From: Alphaproteobacteria bacterium
GTDB taxonomy: Bacteria; Pseudomonadota; Alphaproteobacteria; JACAEB01
Reading direction: 5' to 3'
NCBI GenBank assembly: GCA_024236075.1
Contig: JACKLE010000005.1
Span: 62,001 to 126,000 of the forward strand
DNA: 64,000 nucleotides
The notes under the pieces are model-generated. The model was given only the letters and a program-made list of their open reading frames with translations, did no database searches and had not been told where the DNA came from. Within the stretch, counting starts at the first letter, position 1, and each line of letters starts with the position of its first letter. This document shows, one piece after another, positions 53,649 to 60,880 of the stretch. The position numbers and the translations under genes are program-made.

Positions 53649-54236
53649 TCAGTTGCTGAGAATCTCGCCGAAGGGCTCGTTGCGGAAGACCGCGGCCGTG
53701 GCGAGCAGGCGCACGCCGCCCGCGGCATTCGAGAGATATTTCTCCATGACCGGCGTCTGTATGTGGTACTTGTAGTACATCCGTACCATGATGATCTCGC
53801 CGTCCTTGCCGGGATTGAACTGCGGCTGGATGGTGATGTTGCCGTTGCCGTCGGTCGGGCTCGGACTGTTCGCGTCGCCGAAGTCCTGGAACTTGCGCAC
53901 GTCGATGATGAGATTTTCATTGCAGCTCATGAGCATCTTGATCTCATCGCACAGCACCTGACGGAACTGCGACTCCGACATGCCCTGCGCCTGGACCTGT
54001 CCCGTGCGGATGAGGCGCGCGACCTGGGTCATCCCGTTCTCGAGGGTCAGCGTGTTGAAGAAGACGAGCGTCGACTCGACGATGGCGAAGAGCATCACGA
54101 GGAAGGGCAGGGCGACGAGGCCGAACTCGACCGCGGTCGAGCCGCGCCTGTCCTTCAATAGCCGGCGGGGCGCACGATCGCCGTGGCGCGTCCGAGAAGG
54201 AAGGGAAACGTCCCTCAGCCACAGGCCCAATGCCAT
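53649..54236 (-). CDS. TadE-family pilus assembly protein (first copy)
   Basis: 195 residues. After a basic lead (RRLLKDRRGSTAVEFGLVALPFLVMLFAIVESTLVFF), the STAVEFGLVALPFL block is the TadE-type pseudopilin helix with the conserved Glu five residues after the processing Gly. The C-terminal domain is periplasmic. ATG 54236 has AAGGAG about 8 nt upstream. It is the promoter-proximal gene of a two-gene minus-strand unit, divergent from the von Willebrand TadG-like gene, and has a CtrA-like box about 65-80 nt upstream. Confidence 0.9.
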   Translation of the reverse strand: MALGLWLRDVSLPSRTRHGDRAPRRLLKDRRGSTAVEFGLVALPFLVMLFAIVESTLVFFNTLTLENGMTQVARLIRTGQVQAQGMSESQFRQVLCDEIKMLMSCNENLIIDVRKFQDFGDANSPSPTDGNGNITIQPQFNPGKDGEIIMVRMYYKYHIQTPVMEKYLSNAAGGVRLLATAAVFRNEPFGEILSN

Positions 54237-54633
54237 GCCACGACTCCTTAACGCCGATCGTCGCCGGCTCCGACAGTCGCCCAAACTAGGCGCGCGCCAT
54301 TAATGCTTCGTAAATGTGAAGTTTAACCAAAGTGTCCGTTCCGTACCGACAATATAATTGGCCCGTCCGTTCGGGCATCGGCGGCCTCCGGGAGAGCCCG
54401 CAGCTCAGGCCGCCGCAGGGCGTTTGTCCGCGGCTTCGCGGCCCGGCAGGGCGGTTCGCAGGCCGTCGCGCGGGGTTCCGGGTCAAGACGTCGCGTCCGT
54501 AAAATACTTCGCCGATTCACCATATTTCCTTGTAACTTTCTTAACGGCCATTCCCGACCATAGCGGCAGACTACGGCCGGGCCTTTGCGCTCGGCTCCAG
54601 GCGTTGCGTTGAAGCAAAGGGAAGGCAGCTCTC
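54237..54633. other. Divergent regulatory region of the tadE and tadG-like units
   Basis: 397 nt with no credible gene. Two AT-rich islands stand out, near 54296-54360 and 54500-54545. They contain a CtrA-like box (54300-54314), a half-site TTAACCA (54323-54329) and a further TTAACGGCCAT (54541-54551) about 90 nt before the tadG-like start. A short minus-strand frame at 54286-54486 looks like chance. Confidence 0.6.
54300..54314. promoter_or_regulatory. CtrA-like box A
   Basis: TTAATGCTTCGTAAA matches TTAA-N7-TTAA, the CtrA consensus of alphaproteobacteria, except for one base in the second half. A TTAACCA half-site follows at 54323. On the minus strand a CTAGTT -10-like hexamer lies about 10 nt beyond it toward tadE, so the box could cover the -35 of that promoter. 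Confidence 0.5.
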
Positions 54634-56016
54634 ATGTTCAGGCGATCGGTCGGTTCCGCCGGCGGCGTCGGCACGCTCACGGGCGGCATCCTGAGGTGGC
54701 TCGGCCGGCGCAGCCCGGCCAACGTCGCGATGATCTTCGGCCTGTCGCTCGTGCCGATGCTGGTCGCGGCCGGCACCGCGGTCGACCTGTCGCGCGCGAT
54801 CATCGTCCGGGCACGGCTTTCCAAGGCGCTCGACGCGGCCGGCCTCGCAGTCGGCAGCTCGCTCGGCCTCACGAACTCCGAGATCCAGACGCTCGCCAAG
54901 AATTATTTCGACGCGAACTATCCCCAGGAGAAGCTGGGCGTGCCGTCCGACCTCGTGGTCACGATCAACGGCAGCATCATCACGATGAGCGCCAAGGCTT
55001 CGGTCACGACGACCCTGCTCGGCCTCATCGGATACGACTTCCTCAACGTGGCGACCTCCTCCGAGATCACGCGCTCCTCGAACAATCTCGAGGTCGCGCT
55101 CGCGCTCGACACCACGGGCTCGATGGGCGGCCAGAAGATCAGCGACCTCAAGGAAGCGGCCAAGGATCTCATCGACCTCGTGATTCAGGCCCAGCAGAGC
55201 CCCACCTACTCCAAGGCCGCCGTCGTTCCCTATTCGAATTCGGTCAATGCCGGCAATTACGACGATCAGGTGCGTGGCGCGATCACGAACACGGGCACCT
55301 GCAACTCGCCCGGCTGCAAGAAGTACAAGTTCAAGAATGTCAGCGGCTCGAATGTGACGTTCACGGTGAGCTCCTGCGTCACGGAACGCACCGGCTCGCA
55401 GGCCTATACGGACGCCTCGCCATCCTCGGCAAAGGTCGGCCTCAATTATCCGGCCTCGAACAATCCCTGCATTCCAAACGAGATCGTTCCGCTCACGTCG
55501 AACAAGACGACGCTGAAGAACGCGGTGAATGCGCTCCAGGCCAGCGGCTCGACGGCCGGCCACATCGGCATAGCCTGGGCCTGGTACATGCTCTCGCCCA
55601 ATTTCGGCTATATCTGGCCGGGAACGAGCGCCGGCGCGCCCTACGGCACCGAAAAGCTCTTCAAGGTCGCCGTCATCATGACCGACGGAGAGTTCAACAC
55701 CGGCTACTGCAACGGCGTCATCGCCAAGGATTCGGGCTCGGGCTCGGGCTCGTCGAGCGACCACATCAACTGCAATGCGACGAACGGCAGCTCCTTCAGC
55801 CAGGCGACCGAGCTGTGCAAGAAGATGAAGGAGAAGGGCATCATCATCTACACGGTTGGCTTCGACCTCGGGAGCGGCAATCAGGCGGCCAAGGACGTCG
55901 TGAACCAATGCGCGACCAGTCCGCAGCACGTCTATCTGCCGGAGTCCGGAGTCGACCTCAAGGACGCCTTCCGTTCGATCGCGCAGGACATCACCAATCT
56001 GCGCCTCTCGAAGTGA
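54634..56016 (+). CDS. TadG-like pilus protein with von Willebrand A domain
   Basis: 460 residues. The N-terminal Tad/TadE-like helix (ANVAMIFGLSLVPMLVAAGTAVDLSRA, residues about 29-55) anchors it. A vWA domain follows: MIDAS motif LALDTTGSMGGQK (DxTxS in place of DxSxS), a second metal region KAAVVPYSNSVNAG, and VAVIMTDGEFNTGYCN. A (Gly-Ser)n run (SGSGSGSSS) and several cysteines lie in the vWA insert. Such proteins are linked to Flp pilus anchoring and adhesion. It is divergent from the two TadE genes and ends at a strong terminator shared with the convergent pilus N-domain gene. Confidence 0.92.
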   Translation: MFRRSVGSAGGVGTLTGGILRWLGRRSPANVAMIFGLSLVPMLVAAGTAVDLSRAIIVRARLSKALDAAGLAVGSSLGLTNSEIQTLAKNYFDANYPQEKLGVPSDLVVTINGSIITMSAKASVTTTLLGLIGYDFLNVATSSEITRSSNNLEVALALDTTGSMGGQKISDLKEAAKDLIDLVIQAQQSPTYSKAAVVPYSNSVNAGNYDDQVRGAITNTGTCNSPGCKKYKFKNVSGSNVTFTVSSCVTERTGSQAYTDASPSSAKVGLNYPASNNPCIPNEIVPLTSNKTTLKNAVNALQASGSTAGHIGIAWAWYMLSPNFGYIWPGTSAGAPYGTEKLFKVAVIMTDGEFNTGYCNGVIAKDSGSGSGSSSDHINCNATNGSSFSQATELCKKMKEKGIIIYTVGFDLGSGNQAAKDVVNQCATSPQHVYLPESGVDLKDAFRSIAQDITNLRLSK

Positions 56017-56040
56017 GGCTCCCGCAAGGGACGAAACGAG

Positions 56041-56070
56041 AAAGGGCGGGCCCCGAGGGCCCGCCCTTTT
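56041..56070. terminator. Bidirectional intrinsic terminator
   Basis: AAAGGGCGGGCCC (56041-56053) pairs perfectly with GGGCCCGCCCTTT (56057-56069) around a CGA loop; TTTTCC follows on the plus strand and TTTCTCGTTT on the minus strand. It sits between the convergent tadG-like and pilus N-domain genes and can end both transcripts. Confidence 0.9.
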
Positions 56071-56096
56071 CCGTCAGGCAGCGGAGCGTTTCGGAT

Positions 56097-56567
56097 CTAG
56101 TCGTTGCCCTTGCCGAGCGCCTTCTGGGCGATGTCGGCCTTGGTCTGAACCTGCTTGCCGAGCTCCTCGAAATAGAGCTTCTCGTCCCCCGACCTCAGGA
56201 CGGACTCGCATTTGCCCGCGCAGGCATAGGAAAAGCGGTTGGGGCCGCGATACACAGTGACGTCCCGGAGCGTGCGGGTCTGGACCACCACCTGCAGATT
56301 GGCAATCTCCTTGCCCTCCGGCGATAGCGCGATGACGTTGGTGATGCCGAAGCTGCGTCCCAGGATGAAGAGGAGATTGCCCTCCTGCACATAGGCGTCC
56401 GCGATGGCCGGATTCCCGACGATCACCGCCGAGGCGGTTTCCGGGATGCGCTGCATGCGCGCCTGGTCCACGCTGACGACGAACTCGTCGGCGCGCGCCG
56501 GCGCGGCGAGGGCGCAGCCGAGCGCGAGGACGGCGGCGCCGAGGCGAAGGGCTTGACGGTTGGACAT
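56097..56567 (-). CDS. Stand-alone pilus assembly N-terminal domain protein (CpaC N-domain-like)
   Basis: 156 residues with a signal peptide (LGAAVLALGCALAAPARADE). The mature part matches the T2SS/T3SS pilus N-domain (PF13629) found at the start of CpaC: RIPETASAVIVGNPAIADAYVQEGNLLFILGRSFGITNVIALSPEGKEIANLQVVV, close in pattern to LPVDASDILVAKPEVVDAVV of the full CpaC encoded nearby. Two cysteines (YACAGKCES) are specific to it. It may act as a partner or plug for the secretin; that is inference. ATG 56567 has GGGAGA 6 nt upstream. Divergent from flp. Confidence 0.88.
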   Translation of the reverse strand: MSNRQALRLGAAVLALGCALAAPARADEFVVSVDQARMQRIPETASAVIVGNPAIADAYVQEGNLLFILGRSFGITNVIALSPEGKEIANLQVVVQTRTLRDVTVYRGPNRFSYACAGKCESVLRSGDEKLYFEELGKQVQTKADIAQKALGKGND

Positions 56568-56886
56568 CGAAATCTCCCGCAGGATCGATCGCACGAGGGG
56601 CTGTGATCGCTGCTACAAGCCTTACAGAGGCACGGTGAACAAAGCCTGAAAGGCCTTTCGGCAATTGTTTGGAGAGACGTAAAATCGCAAGAAATATAAT
56701 TCGATCTATCCTTAACCGTGCATTTACCATACTCAGGATAAACAGTAAAACTTTTCGATTTTATCTTGGCTGTTTACGGATTGGTAAGGAGGTCACACTA
56801 GGATCGCGGTGTTCGCTCGGACGACGGGGTGAAGCCAGTCTCTCGTGTGAACGTGATCTGTCGCAGTCAGTATGGAGTGCAGGGTT
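56568..56886. other. AT-rich regulatory region upstream of flp
   Basis: 319 nt with strikingly lower GC than the rest of the window. It contains a perfect TATAAT (56695-56700), a CtrA-like box (56712-56726) and a GATAAA hexamer (56737-56742) placed to be the -10 of a CtrA-activated flp promoter. It also serves the divergent pilus N-domain gene. No gene is seen. Confidence 0.6.
56712..56726. promoter_or_regulatory. CtrA-like box B, upstream of flp
   Basis: TTAACCGTGCATTTA, followed by CCAT, matches TTAA-N7-TTAA with one mismatch and also has the extended TTAACC/TTTACC halves. It lies 160-175 nt before the pilin start. Caulobacter pilA is a well-known CtrA target, which supports the reading. 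Confidence 0.55.
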
Positions 56887-57054
56887 ATGCGTAATCTCCT
56901 CTCCCGTTTCCTGGCCGACAAGTCGGGTGCCACGGCGATCGAGTATGGCCTCATCGCCGCGGGCATCGCGGTTGTCATCATCGGGACGGTCAATACCCTC
57001 GGCGGCAGCCTGGACAGCAAGTTCCTGGCCGTCAACAACAACCTCGGTGGCTAA
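56887..57054 (+). CDS. flp: Flp/Fap-type major pilin
   Basis: 55 residues. Short leader MRNLLSRFLADKSG with the processing Gly, then the Flp motif ATAIEYGLIAAGIAVVIIG (Glu-Tyr after cleavage) and a short tail GGSLDSKFLAVNNNLGG. It is the pilus subunit; the prepilin peptidase CpaA cuts after the Gly. ATG 56887 is preferred over 56872 because the leader then has the usual length; the SD is weak (AGGG). It is followed by a strong terminator-like hairpin before cpaA, as expected for a gene needed in large excess. Confidence 0.95.
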   Translation: MRNLLSRFLADKSGATAIEYGLIAAGIAVVIIGTVNTLGGSLDSKFLAVNNNLGG

Positions 57055-57064
57055 TCTTCGAGGC

Positions 57065-57106
57065 GGCGCGGATGCGCGATGCGTGCATCCGCGCCTTTTA
57101 TTTTTT
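57065..57106 (+). terminator. Intrinsic terminator/attenuator between flp and cpaA
   Basis: GGCGCGGATGC (57065-57075) pairs with GCATCCGCGCC (57085-57095) around a 9-nt loop, followed at once by TTTTATTTTTT. It is a strong intrinsic terminator 10 nt after the flp stop. It would let pilin mRNA exceed the assembly genes if partial read-through feeds cpaA. Confidence 0.93.
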
Positions 57107-57144
57107 CGCTCTGTGGACGGCACCGGAACGGCGGAACGACTGAA

Positions 57145-57645
57145 ATGACGCTCGTGCTGCTGTCCTTCTTTCCGGTCCTGATGGCCTACGCGGCGGTGAG
57201 CGACCTCGCCACCATGACGCTGCCGAACTGGCTTTCTGCCGCCCTCGTCGTCGGATTCCTCGCGCTCGCCCTCATCGCCGGCCTTTCGTTGCCGACCGTC
57301 GGCCTCTGCGTCGCGCTCGGCCTCGCCGTTCTGCTGGTCGGGCTTGCTCTCTTCGCGTTCGGATGGGTCGGCGGAGGCGACGTGAAGCTCGCGACGGCCA
57401 TCGCCATGTGGATGGGCGTGGGCGACTTCATGTCGTTCCTTGTGCTGATGAGCGTTCTGGGTGGGGCGTTCACGCTGGCGATCCTCCTCTTCAGGAAGCT
57501 GCCGCTGCCGGCCGGGCTCGTGCGCTTCGGCTGGCTTTCGCGTCTGCACGACCAGGCCGCGGGCGTGCCCTACGGCGTCGCGCTGGCCGCCGCCGCGCTC
57601 CTCGTCTATCCGGAAACGGCGCTCTTCTCCGGCCTCGCGGCCTGA
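57145..57645 (+). CDS. cpaA: Prepilin peptidase CpaA
   Basis: 166 residues, short type A24 aspartic peptidase without the N-methyltransferase part. The catalytic Asp residues are in AVSDLATMTLPNW and FGWVGGGDVKLATAIAMW, and about five membrane spans are present. It processes Flp and the TadE pseudopilins. The ATG at 57145 begins the first span directly. It follows the flp terminator. Confidence 0.92.
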   Translation: MTLVLLSFFPVLMAYAAVSDLATMTLPNWLSAALVVGFLALALIAGLSLPTVGLCVALGLAVLLVGLALFAFGWVGGGDVKLATAIAMWMGVGDFMSFLVLMSVLGGAFTLAILLFRKLPLPAGLVRFGWLSRLHDQAAGVPYGVALAAAALLVYPETALFSGLAA

Positions 57646-57770
57646 GCGCGCTCCCGACAAATCGAGACAATCTGTCGGCATCCGCGCACCTCGCGATCAA
57701 TATTTTGGTGATTGGCTGTGGCGCCGGCGGCGCGACGGGCGAGAGCGAGTCACGGCAGGCGCGGGTTTTG

Positions 57771-57785
57771 TTAACCCTATCTTGA
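57771..57785. promoter_or_regulatory. CtrA-like box C, upstream of cpaB
   Basis: TTAACCCTATCTTGA matches TTAA-N7-TTAA with one mismatch and lies about 75-90 nt before the cpaB ATG, in the 213-nt gap after cpaA. This suggests that cpaB-F have their own promoter. Confidence 0.5.
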
Positions 57786-57858
57786 AGCCTTTTCCGCCAA
57801 TCTCGCCCGTAAGCCGGGACGCGAACTGCGTCCGCGGCCTCCGAAGGGAGCCTTTCCC

Positions 57859-58659
57859 ATGAGCGCCATGCGCCTCGCCATTCTCTGCGTCGCCCTCGCC
57901 GCCGCCGGCGCGACGGCCTTTCTCGTCCACCGCATGACGTCCTCGTCGGGCCCGGCTGTCGTCCAGACCGCGCCGGCCGAGGCACGCGTTCTCGTCGCGG
58001 CGCACGACGTCGAGATCGGCTCGCGCCTGACACCGGGCGACGTCAAATGGGCGAGCTGGCCGGTAAGCGCGCTCAATGCGAGCTTCATCACGCAGGACCA
58101 TGCGCCGGAAGCCGCGAACGAGATCGGCGATGCCGTGACGCGCACGCCGCTCGTCGCCGGCGAGCCCCTGGTCGAGGCGAAGCTGATGCGCGCCGGCGAC
58201 GGCGGCTTTCTCGCTGCGCGCCTGCGCGCCGGCATGCGCGCGCTTTCGATCAAGATCTCTGCCGAGACGGGCGCGGGCGGGTTCATCCTGCCGAACGACA
58301 GCGTCGACGTGATCCTGACCCGGAAGGTCGACGATGTGACGCCCGGCTCCGAGCAGTTTAGGTCCGAAACCATTCTGCGCGACGTGCGCGTGCTCGCCAT
58401 CGACCAGAACTACGAGCAGGTCGAAGGCAAGCAGGTCTTCGTCGGCAAGACGGCGACGCTCGAGCTCTCGCCCGTGCAGGCCGAGGCCGTCGCGCTGGCC
58501 GCGTCGGCGGGCGAGCTGCAGCTCGCTCTGCGGGCCATGGCCGATCCCAATCAATCAGTAGCGGAAGAACCCGAGTTCGGACGTAGGCAGCGCGGCGGCG
58601 TCACCGTCGTGCGCTACGGCTTTCCGAGCCAAGTCGCAGTAGGCGCGAGCACCCGATGA
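57859..58659 (+). CDS. cpaB: Flp pilus assembly protein CpaB (RcpC-like)
   Basis: 266 residues. N-terminal membrane anchor (LAILCVALAAAGATAFLVHRM), then a SAF domain (VLVAAHDVEIGSRLTPGDVKWASWP ... TRTPLVAGEPLVEAKLM, residues about 43-112) and the RcpC/CpaB domain (RALSIKISAETGAGGFILPNDSVDVILTRK). It is thought to sit at the periplasmic face and bind peptidoglycan or help the secretin. Its stop overlaps the cpaC start by 4 nt. Confidence 0.95.
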   Translation: MSAMRLAILCVALAAAGATAFLVHRMTSSSGPAVVQTAPAEARVLVAAHDVEIGSRLTPGDVKWASWPVSALNASFITQDHAPEAANEIGDAVTRTPLVAGEPLVEAKLMRAGDGGFLAARLRAGMRALSIKISAETGAGGFILPNDSVDVILTRKVDDVTPGSEQFRSETILRDVRVLAIDQNYEQVEGKQVFVGKTATLELSPVQAEAVALAASAGELQLALRAMADPNQSVAEEPEFGRRQRGGVTVVRYGFPSQVAVGASTR

Positions 58660-60119
58660 GCACGAAGCACATCCTCCGGTTTGCGGGCTTCGCGCTCGCG
58701 GCCGCGGTCACGCTGGGGGCTCCGCCCCTGGCGGCAGCCGACCGTACGCCGAAGAACACCATGCTGGTCGAGATCGATCCGGGCAAGTCGCATATGACAC
58801 GGACCATCACGCTCGGCCTCGGCAAGGCCGCGCTGGTCAAGCTTCCAGTCGATGCCTCGGACATTCTCGTCGCCAAGCCCGAGGTCGTGGATGCGGTGGT
58901 CCGCACGCCGCGCACGGCCTATATTCTGGGCCAGAGCGTCGGCCAGTCGAACGCCTTCTTCTTCGACGCTGCGGGCCAGCAGATTTTGAGCATCGACGTT
59001 CGCGTCGAGCGCGATCTCGATCCCTTGAAGGAGTTGGTCACGCGCCTCGTTCCGGGGTCGCGCGTCGATGTCGAAGCGCTCAACGACACGATCGTGCTAC
59101 GCGGCACCGTGCCGAACACGGCCGCCTCGAACCAGGCGAGCGATCTCGCCGCCCGCTTTGTCGGCAAGCCCGAGAATGTGCTCAACCTGCTTTCGATCTC
59201 GAGCGGCGAGCAGGTGCACGTGAAGGTCCGCGTTGCCGAAATGCAGCGCACCGTAGCAAAGCAGCTCGGTATCGATCTGCGCACAGTCTTCGACGTGGGC
59301 GAGGTCAATTTCGACCTGGCGACGGCCAATCCGTTCTCCGTCCTCGGGCAGTTTCTGGGCTCCGAGGACGGCACCAGCATCATCGACAGCGCCGACCGTG
59401 GCGAAGGCGCACAAAGCGTCATCCGCGCTCTGGAGCGTCATGGCCTGCTGCGAACGCTTGCCGAGCCGACCCTCACCGCGATCTCGGGCGAGGCCGCCGA
59501 TTTCCTTGCGGGCGGCGAGTTCCCCGTGCCCGTCGCGCGCGACCAGGAAGGCAACGTCATCATCGAATACAAGCCTTTCGGCGTCGGGTTGGGCTTCACG
59601 CCCGTCGTGCTCTCCGACGGGCGCATCTCGCTACGCATCTCGACCGAGGTCAGCGAGCTGACGACGGACAATGCCTTCGTTTCGAACGCTGTCACCACGA
59701 TCGTTGACGGCGTCGCGGTAACGGTTCCGGGCATCACCATTCCGGCCTTGAGCGTGCGACGCGCGCAGACGACCGTCGAACTGCCCTCGGGTGGAAGCCT
59801 CGTCATGGCGGGTCTCCTCAAGCAGCAGACTCAGCAGAACATCGATGGCATTCCCGGCCTCAAGGACGTGCCGGTGCTCGGACCGCTCTTCCGCAGCCGC
59901 GACTTCCGGAACAACGAAACCGAGCTTGTCGTCATCGTGACGCCCTATCTCGTGACTCCCACGAGCCCGGCGAAGCTCCAGGCGCCCACGGACGGCTACG
60001 TGTCCGCGAGCGATCTCGAAACCATCCTCCTTGGCCGCCTCAATGCCGTCTATAGCGCTCAGGACGCCGAAAAAGCGACCCGCGCGGTGCCGGGCGCCAA
60101 GGGCTACATAATCGATTAG
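58656..60119 (+). CDS. cpaC: Flp pilus secretin CpaC (RcpA)
   Basis: 487 residues. Signal peptide, pilus N-domain (GKAALVKLPVDASDILVAKPEVVDAVV), a BON-like segment (VDVEALNDTIVLRGTVPN) and the secretin domain, whose signatures include LAEPTLTAISGEAADFLAGGEFPVPV, VELPSGGSLVMAGLL and VPVLGPLFRSRDFRNNETELVVIVTPYLV. It forms the outer-membrane pore for the pilus. Overlaps cpaB; cpaD follows after 14 nt. Confidence 0.96.
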   Translation: MSTKHILRFAGFALAAAVTLGAPPLAAADRTPKNTMLVEIDPGKSHMTRTITLGLGKAALVKLPVDASDILVAKPEVVDAVVRTPRTAYILGQSVGQSNAFFFDAAGQQILSIDVRVERDLDPLKELVTRLVPGSRVDVEALNDTIVLRGTVPNTAASNQASDLAARFVGKPENVLNLLSISSGEQVHVKVRVAEMQRTVAKQLGIDLRTVFDVGEVNFDLATANPFSVLGQFLGSEDGTSIIDSADRGEGAQSVIRALERHGLLRTLAEPTLTAISGEAADFLAGGEFPVPVARDQEGNVIIEYKPFGVGLGFTPVVLSDGRISLRISTEVSELTTDNAFVSNAVTTIVDGVAVTVPGITIPALSVRRAQTTVELPSGGSLVMAGLLKQQTQQNIDGIPGLKDVPVLGPLFRSRDFRNNETELVVIVTPYLVTPTSPAKLQAPTDGYVSASDLETILLGRLNAVYSAQDAEKATRAVPGAKGYIID

Positions 60120-60133
60120 GAAAGGCCTCAGCC

Positions 60134-60847
60134 GTGCGCACCCTGACGATCATCAATGCAAGGGCTCCGAAAGCGGCGCTCCTCGCGATGGCGAGTCTCT
60201 CGCTCTCGCTCGGCGGCTGCGCGCTGGCCATCAACGGAGCGGACGATGCCTATATGGTCGAGAAGGCTCACCCCATCACGCTCGATCCCGTGATCGAGGA
60301 AGTGGCGGTCGAGGTGACGCCCGACACGATCGTCGTGAGCGAAGCCGACAAGGACCGTATCCGCGCCCTCGTCGCCGACTACAAGCAGCGCGGTCGCGGG
60401 CCGATGGCGATCACGGCGCCCGCGGGCACGCCGAACGCGACGGCCGCCGTCAACGTCGTGGCGGAGGTCAGCTCCGTTCTCATCCGTGCCGGCATCGATC
60501 CGCGCGCCTTCCGCGTCGTGCCCTACCGCCCGTCGGACCTCGAATCCAATCCTCCGGTCCTCGTCTCCTATCCGCGGATCGAAGCGAGCGTGCAGGGCTG
60601 CGGCAGCTGGCCGGATCTGGGGCGCAGCTCGCGCAACCTCACGCCTGGCAATTTCGGCTGCACCACGCAGGCCAATCTCGCCGCGATGATCGAGAATCCC
60701 CAGGATCTCGTCGAGCCGCGCGAGATGGATCCTGCCGATGCGCGCCGCCGCGATACGGTCCTCGGCCTCTACCGCCAGGGCAAGCCCACGGCGAGCGAGC
60801 GCACGAAGGACGAGAAGGGCTCGGTCAGCAACGTCAAGGACGAGTAA
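60134..60847 (+). CDS. cpaD: Flp pilus assembly lipoprotein CpaD
   Basis: 237 residues starting with GTG (AGGAAAGG about 7 nt upstream). The lipobox is SLSLGGCAL (Cys near residue 29). The CpaD domain has AEVSSVLIRAGIDPRAFRVVPYRP and NFGCTTQANLAAMIENPQDLVEPREMDPADARRRDTVL, typical of the family, which acts as an outer-membrane pilotin or partner of the CpaC secretin. The tail (TASERTKDEKGSVSNVKDE) is charged. Confidence 0.93.
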   Translation: MRTLTIINARAPKAALLAMASLSLSLGGCALAINGADDAYMVEKAHPITLDPVIEEVAVEVTPDTIVVSEADKDRIRALVADYKQRGRGPMAITAPAGTPNATAAVNVVAEVSSVLIRAGIDPRAFRVVPYRPSDLESNPPVLVSYPRIEASVQGCGSWPDLGRSSRNLTPGNFGCTTQANLAAMIENPQDLVEPREMDPADARRRDTVLGLYRQGKPTASERTKDEKGSVSNVKDE

Positions 60848-60880
60848 GTCTCGACGGCATGGAAAAGCGGGTGGCAAGAA

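Noticed and set aside
54286..54486. 66-codon minus-strand frame in the tadE/tadG-like gap
   Set aside because: It overlaps the CtrA-like box and promoter region, has no SD, and its Arg/Pro-rich product resembles no known protein.
55731..55756. Tandem GGCTCG repeat in the tadG-like gene considered as a phase-variation tract
   Set aside because: The unit is 6 bp, in frame, only about four copies, and encodes a Gly-Ser linker; copy changes would not shift the frame.
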